From Bacteroidota bacterium (GTDB lineage: Bacteria > Bacteroidota > Bacteroidia > UBA8524), in NCBI GenBank assembly GCA_003531115.1, contig DQHT01000140.1, forward strand, positions 2,774-21,460: a DNA stretch of 18,687 nucleotides, given 5' to 3'. The translations under genes and the position numbers were made by a program. The first letter of the stretch is position 1. The number at the start of each line of letters is the position of its first letter. Below, piece after piece: positions 16,018 through 18,687 of this stretch. The notes beneath the pieces were generated by a model that was not told the origin of the DNA, ran no database searches, and saw only the letters and a program-made list of their open reading frames with translations.

Positions 16018-16851
16018 ATGAAAAAGACGCTATTTTTATTATTCCTGGTTTTCTTTTTCGCGGCTTGTGAAAAGACATCCGATATTGATGTTCCACCAAA
16101 CCCACCTATGATGGCCGTTTTTGGCTTCATTGAGGAGGGAATTTCGGTGGTGATCCGACTTGAAGAAGTCGTTCCGGTTTTCGGCAAAACGAAAAAGGAC
16201 CCGGTTCCGGTGAGCGGAGCATTGGTCATTGTGAAGGAAGGCACAAATACGTATGTTTTACCGGAATGGCCGGGTTTAGATGGAACCTATTTGCTTCAGG
16301 GCTTTATTGGAGAAGCAGGAAAGACCTATCATCTTGAAGTAAAAAGAGATGGTTTTCCTGATTTAAAAGCAAATTGTCGGGTGCCTGATTTCGTACCCCT
16401 TAGTGTTTCACACAATTATGCTGCTGTACCTGACCCGCAGGAATTTAGCGATTCAATTCGGCGAATAGGTTTTACCTGGGCTGACAGGCCTGGTAGTCGC
16501 GACTTTTATCGATTTACTTCTCAGGCCATTTACAACGGATTTTCACAAGCGAATGTTGAGTTTGTCGATCAAAATTTGTCGGATGAATCCAAAGACGGAA
16601 AGGATATTTATACGGGCCTCGGGACTTTTTGGATGGAAAATATGGGCAATCCCCCTACCGACTTAAAAATTCTCTTTGAACTTATGGTATTGGATGAGCA
16701 TGCCTATAAGTACATGCGCACCTTTGATGCAGCCTATTACACGGATGATAATCCCTTTGCCGAACCGGTTATCATGTACACCAATGTTCAGGGAGGAATT
16801 GGAATTTTTGGCGGGGTCAACCGAAAATTTTTTAACACGAAAATTTATTAG
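16018..16851 (+). CDS. DUF4249-family lipoprotein, receptor partner
   Basis: A 277-residue lipoprotein, probably at the cell surface. The leader MKKTLFLLFLVFFFAAC ends in lipobox Cys17. The mature part follows the DUF4249 layout: a first beta-sandwich (PPMMAVFGFIEEGISVVIRL, PVSGALVIVKEG, GLDGTYLLQGFIGEAGKTYH) and a second part with GFTWADRPGSRDFYRF and a variable C-terminal half. DUF4249 genes regularly sit directly downstream of this receptor type in Bacteroidota, and are thought to help capture the ligand, in a role like SusD; that role is inference. The two-base gap after the receptor stop makes coupled translation likely. The family's function is unknown experimentally as far as I know. 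Confidence 0.92.
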   Translation: MKKTLFLLFLVFFFAACEKTSDIDVPPNPPMMAVFGFIEEGISVVIRLEEVVPVFGKTKKDPVPVSGALVIVKEGTNTYVLPEWPGLDGTYLLQGFIGEAGKTYHLEVKRDGFPDLKANCRVPDFVPLSVSHNYAAVPDPQEFSDSIRRIGFTWADRPGSRDFYRFTSQAIYNGFSQANVEFVDQNLSDESKDGKDIYTGLGTFWMENMGNPPTDLKILFELMVLDEHAYKYMRTFDAAYYTDDNPFAEPVIMYTNVQGGIGIFGGVNRKFFNTKIY

Positions 16852-16943
16852 GCGATTCCCCTGAATCTACCGGAATACGCGTAGTGTGACCGCTCAGTTC
16901 TGATTTATGGACGGAGTAATCAACATTGGCGTATAAGTTGTTC

Positions 16944-16973
16944 TTTGATTATTGTAAACCAATGCTGTTTTTG
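16944..16973 (+). promoter_or_regulatory. Candidate promoter of the histidine kinase gene
   Basis: TTTG at 16944-16947 and TGTTTTTG at 16966-16973 are 18 bases apart, one mismatch from TAnnTTTG with near-consensus spacing. The kinase ATG lies 23 bases further on, a leader of the same length as at the yceI-like gene. The remaining intergenic sequence from 16852 to 16943 holds no convincing signal; only a short ATTCC/GGAAT inverted repeat was noticed near 16856-16876. Confidence 0.35.
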
Positions 16974-16996
16974 CATAACTAAGTTGGTCATGATCA

Positions 16997-18687
16997 ATGA
17001 AGAGGCTTGGGATTTTGGGTATTGCAGGGATCGCATTTTTGTTATATCAATGCGAGCAAAAGGCATTGGAGCCAAGCCTCCCCATGCAAATCCTGCTGGA
17101 ATTTGTCAATACAAATAAAACTCCGGAGAATAAAACACAAGCGAAAAAGGATCTTGAGCGCGGCTACCAAAAAATACCTTCTCCCAATGCTTTCGACCGT
17201 TTTTATTATTATGATTTTTTATGCTGGTACAGTCTGCAAGAAAACGACCTAAATCGTGCACTGAATTATGCCGACAGCATGAAAACAGCCAGTGCCGATC
17301 TGGAAAACGGGCAGCAACAACTGGCATATGCCAGCAAAATACGTGGAGATATCCTGACCCGCATGTATCGGTACTCTGAGGCACAGAAAGAACTCCATGC
17401 TGCTGAAGCGATAGGCGCTGAACATCTGGATTCCTGCACAGCCGCAGAGATCACTGCCCAATTAGGAACGCTTCGTTATAAACAGGGCGATTACCGTGAA
17501 GCGCTGACCTATTACAGGAAGGCTCATACGGTTGCACAAGGCTGTGGTGCGGCCGGGAATGCTACGGCATTTACGCTACTTCAAAGCAGCAGCAATGCAC
17601 AGGGGCTCTGTTACGAAAGCCTGAATTTGCCCGACAGTGCGCGGCATTTTTATTACCAGGCATTAAATCTTCTGGATGACAGACAGCGGTTTTTTCCCGG
17701 TGACAGTTTGACGCTGCTTGCCGCCCGGTCAGAAGTCCTGGCAAATTTGGGAAACGTAGAATTGGAAGCCGGCAACCTGGAAAAAGCAAAGGCCCATTTT
17801 CTTTCCGCTATTTCCATCCATAAAAAAACAGGAATAAACGAGGTAACTAATTTAGGCGTTCAATTAAAACTCGCCAGGATGTTTGTGATGCAGAAAGAAT
17901 TTTCCCGTGCTGCAGAAGAATTCAGCAGAATACGGGTTCAGCTGGCACAAACGCCGTTCCCGGAATTAGAAAAGGAACTTTTACTCCTTGAAAGCGGGTA
18001 TTACGATGCCATATCCAGACCCGAATTGGCCTATCTGGCTTATAAGCAACACGTCAAAATACGTGACTCCCTGCAGTTGATGAACGGCTTATCTCCGCAC
18101 GGGGTAAGCGAAGTGAGACTTGGGTTGGAATTAAGCGGAGACGAATCCGGCAGTCCGACTCTTCAGGATGAAGAAGAAAATATCTATTTAAAGGGGAGTC
18201 TCGTTTTGCTTTTTGTTTTGCTGGTGGTTATTTACCTCATACGCAGAAACCTCATCGAGTCCAGAGAACATGTAAGCGACCTGAATCAGCTCAACAGCGA
18301 GATCAAAGAACAGAACGAACAATTGCACGATGCCATGAAGGCGTTGGAGAACAGTTTTGAAGAGAACGAACGGGTAATGCGCATTGTATCGCACGATCTC
18401 CGCAACCCCGTGGGCAGCATTGTTTCCCTTGCACTATTATTAAAGGCGAATGAGAGTTTGGACGACAGCGCCAAAGAATACAGCAATATGATCCATTCCC
18501 TTAGTAAAGATGTTTTGGGTTTTATGGAAGAAGTACTCAACCTAAAGACCAGTCTGGAAGTGGTCGATAAAAGCAAAGAAGACCTTTTTGAGCTGTTGAG
18601 CTACTGCATCAGTTTTATGGAATTTAAGGCCCAGGAGAAGGGACAAACGATCACACTCAGCGGGGAGTCGGTTTCGGTGATGGTTTC
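16997..18687 (+). CDS. TPR-containing sensor histidine kinase, partial (runs off window)
   Basis: A 563-codon open frame continuing past the right edge. The N-terminus (MKRLGILGIAGIAFLLYQC) is an export signal that ends in Cys19 but lacks a canonical lipobox. Residues about 60-390 form alpha-helical tetratricopeptide-type repeats, for example AAEITAQLGTLRYKQGDYRE with ALTYYRKAH, and NLEKAKAHFLSAISIHKKTG. One membrane helix follows (about 400-417, GSLVLLFVLLVVIYLI), then a coiled coil (DLNQLNSEIKEQNEQLHDAM) and a HisKA dimerisation domain with the phospho-acceptor His466 in VMRIVSHDLRNPVGSI. The ATP-binding domain begins near the end and is truncated by the window. The TPR part should lie in the periplasm and the kinase in the cytoplasm. 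No response regulator is visible; it may lie just downstream. The start ATG at 16997 is chosen because it gives the signal sequence. Confidence 0.93.
   Translation, partial: MKRLGILGIAGIAFLLYQCEQKALEPSLPMQILLEFVNTNKTPENKTQAKKDLERGYQKIPSPNAFDRFYYYDFLCWYSLQENDLNRALNYADSMKTASADLENGQQQLAYASKIRGDILTRMYRYSEAQKELHAAEAIGAEHLDSCTAAEITAQLGTLRYKQGDYREALTYYRKAHTVAQGCGAAGNATAFTLLQSSSNAQGLCYESLNLPDSARHFYYQALNLLDDRQRFFPGDSLTLLAARSEVLANLGNVELEAGNLEKAKAHFLSAISIHKKTGINEVTNLGVQLKLARMFVMQKEFSRAAEEFSRIRVQLAQTPFPELEKELLLLESGYYDAISRPELAYLAYKQHVKIRDSLQLMNGLSPHGVSEVRLGLELSGDESGSPTLQDEEENIYLKGSLVLLFVLLVVIYLIRRNLIESREHVSDLNQLNSEIKEQNEQLHDAMKALENSFEENERVMRIVSHDLRNPVGSIVSLALLLKANESLDDSAKEYSNMIHSLSKDVLGFMEEVLNLKTSLEVVDKSKEDLFELLSYCISFMEFKAQEKGQTITLSGESVSVMV

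Noticed and set aside
17007..17252. Plus-strand open frame of 81 codons at the kinase start
   Set aside because: A different frame from the long kinase frame starting at 16997, which has a signal sequence, TPR-like helices and the HisKA motif.
1..18687. CRISPR array, tRNA, rRNA, insertion sequence or prophage genes
   Set aside because: No regular repeat-spacer pattern, cloverleaf-like stretch, transposase or phage motif was seen on either strand by reading; the genes are ordinary chromosomal types.

Overview
The window looks like chromosomal DNA of a member of the Bacteroidota, probably near the Chitinophagia or Sphingobacteriia. The evidence is a fused MurF-alanine racemase, DUF4421 and DUF4249 proteins, a TonB-dependent receptor with a carboxypeptidase-like N-terminal domain, lipoprotein signals of the FFAAC type, a textbook Bacteroidota promoter (TTG-N19-TATCTTTG), weak or absent Shine-Dalgarno sequences, and several GTG or TTG starts. 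No rRNA, tRNA, CRISPR array, insertion sequence or phage gene was seen.

Layout. Everything from 1 to 10691 reads on the minus strand and everything from 10737 to the end reads on the plus strand. They meet at a 45-bp divergent intergenic region between murF-alr and rsmA. In minus-strand transcription order the left half reads: murF-alr fusion, then a TraB/GumN protein (ATGA overlap); the yceI-like lipoprotein gene with its own promoter and an intrinsic terminator; an integral-membrane GT87-type glycosyltransferase overlapping a CapA-type metallophosphatase by 14 bp; frr; a peptidoglycan glycosyltransferase (GT51) carrying a large AsmA-like N-terminal region; a DUF4421 putative outer-membrane protein; and the first 103 codons of a UvrD-like helicase that runs off the left edge.

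The right half reads: rsmA, mgtE (GTGA overlap), a secreted protein of unknown family, a short intergenic region that may hold the tail of a lost minus-strand gene, a TonB-dependent receptor with its DUF4249 lipoprotein, and a TPR sensor histidine kinase that runs off the right edge.

How the genes fit together. Much of the window concerns the cell envelope: peptidoglycan precursor synthesis (MurF-Alr), glycan polymerisation (GT51), lipid-linked sugar transfer (GT87), and outer-membrane uptake (receptor plus DUF4249). rsmA and frr are ribosome housekeeping genes and mgtE is a magnesium transporter. The part I find most unusual is the tightly packed set frr, GT51 with AsmA-like region, and DUF4421, which may link peptidoglycan polymerisation to an inner-to-outer-membrane bridge. 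That is an inference from domain pattern and gene order. Nothing in the window is clearly a new defence or mobile system.
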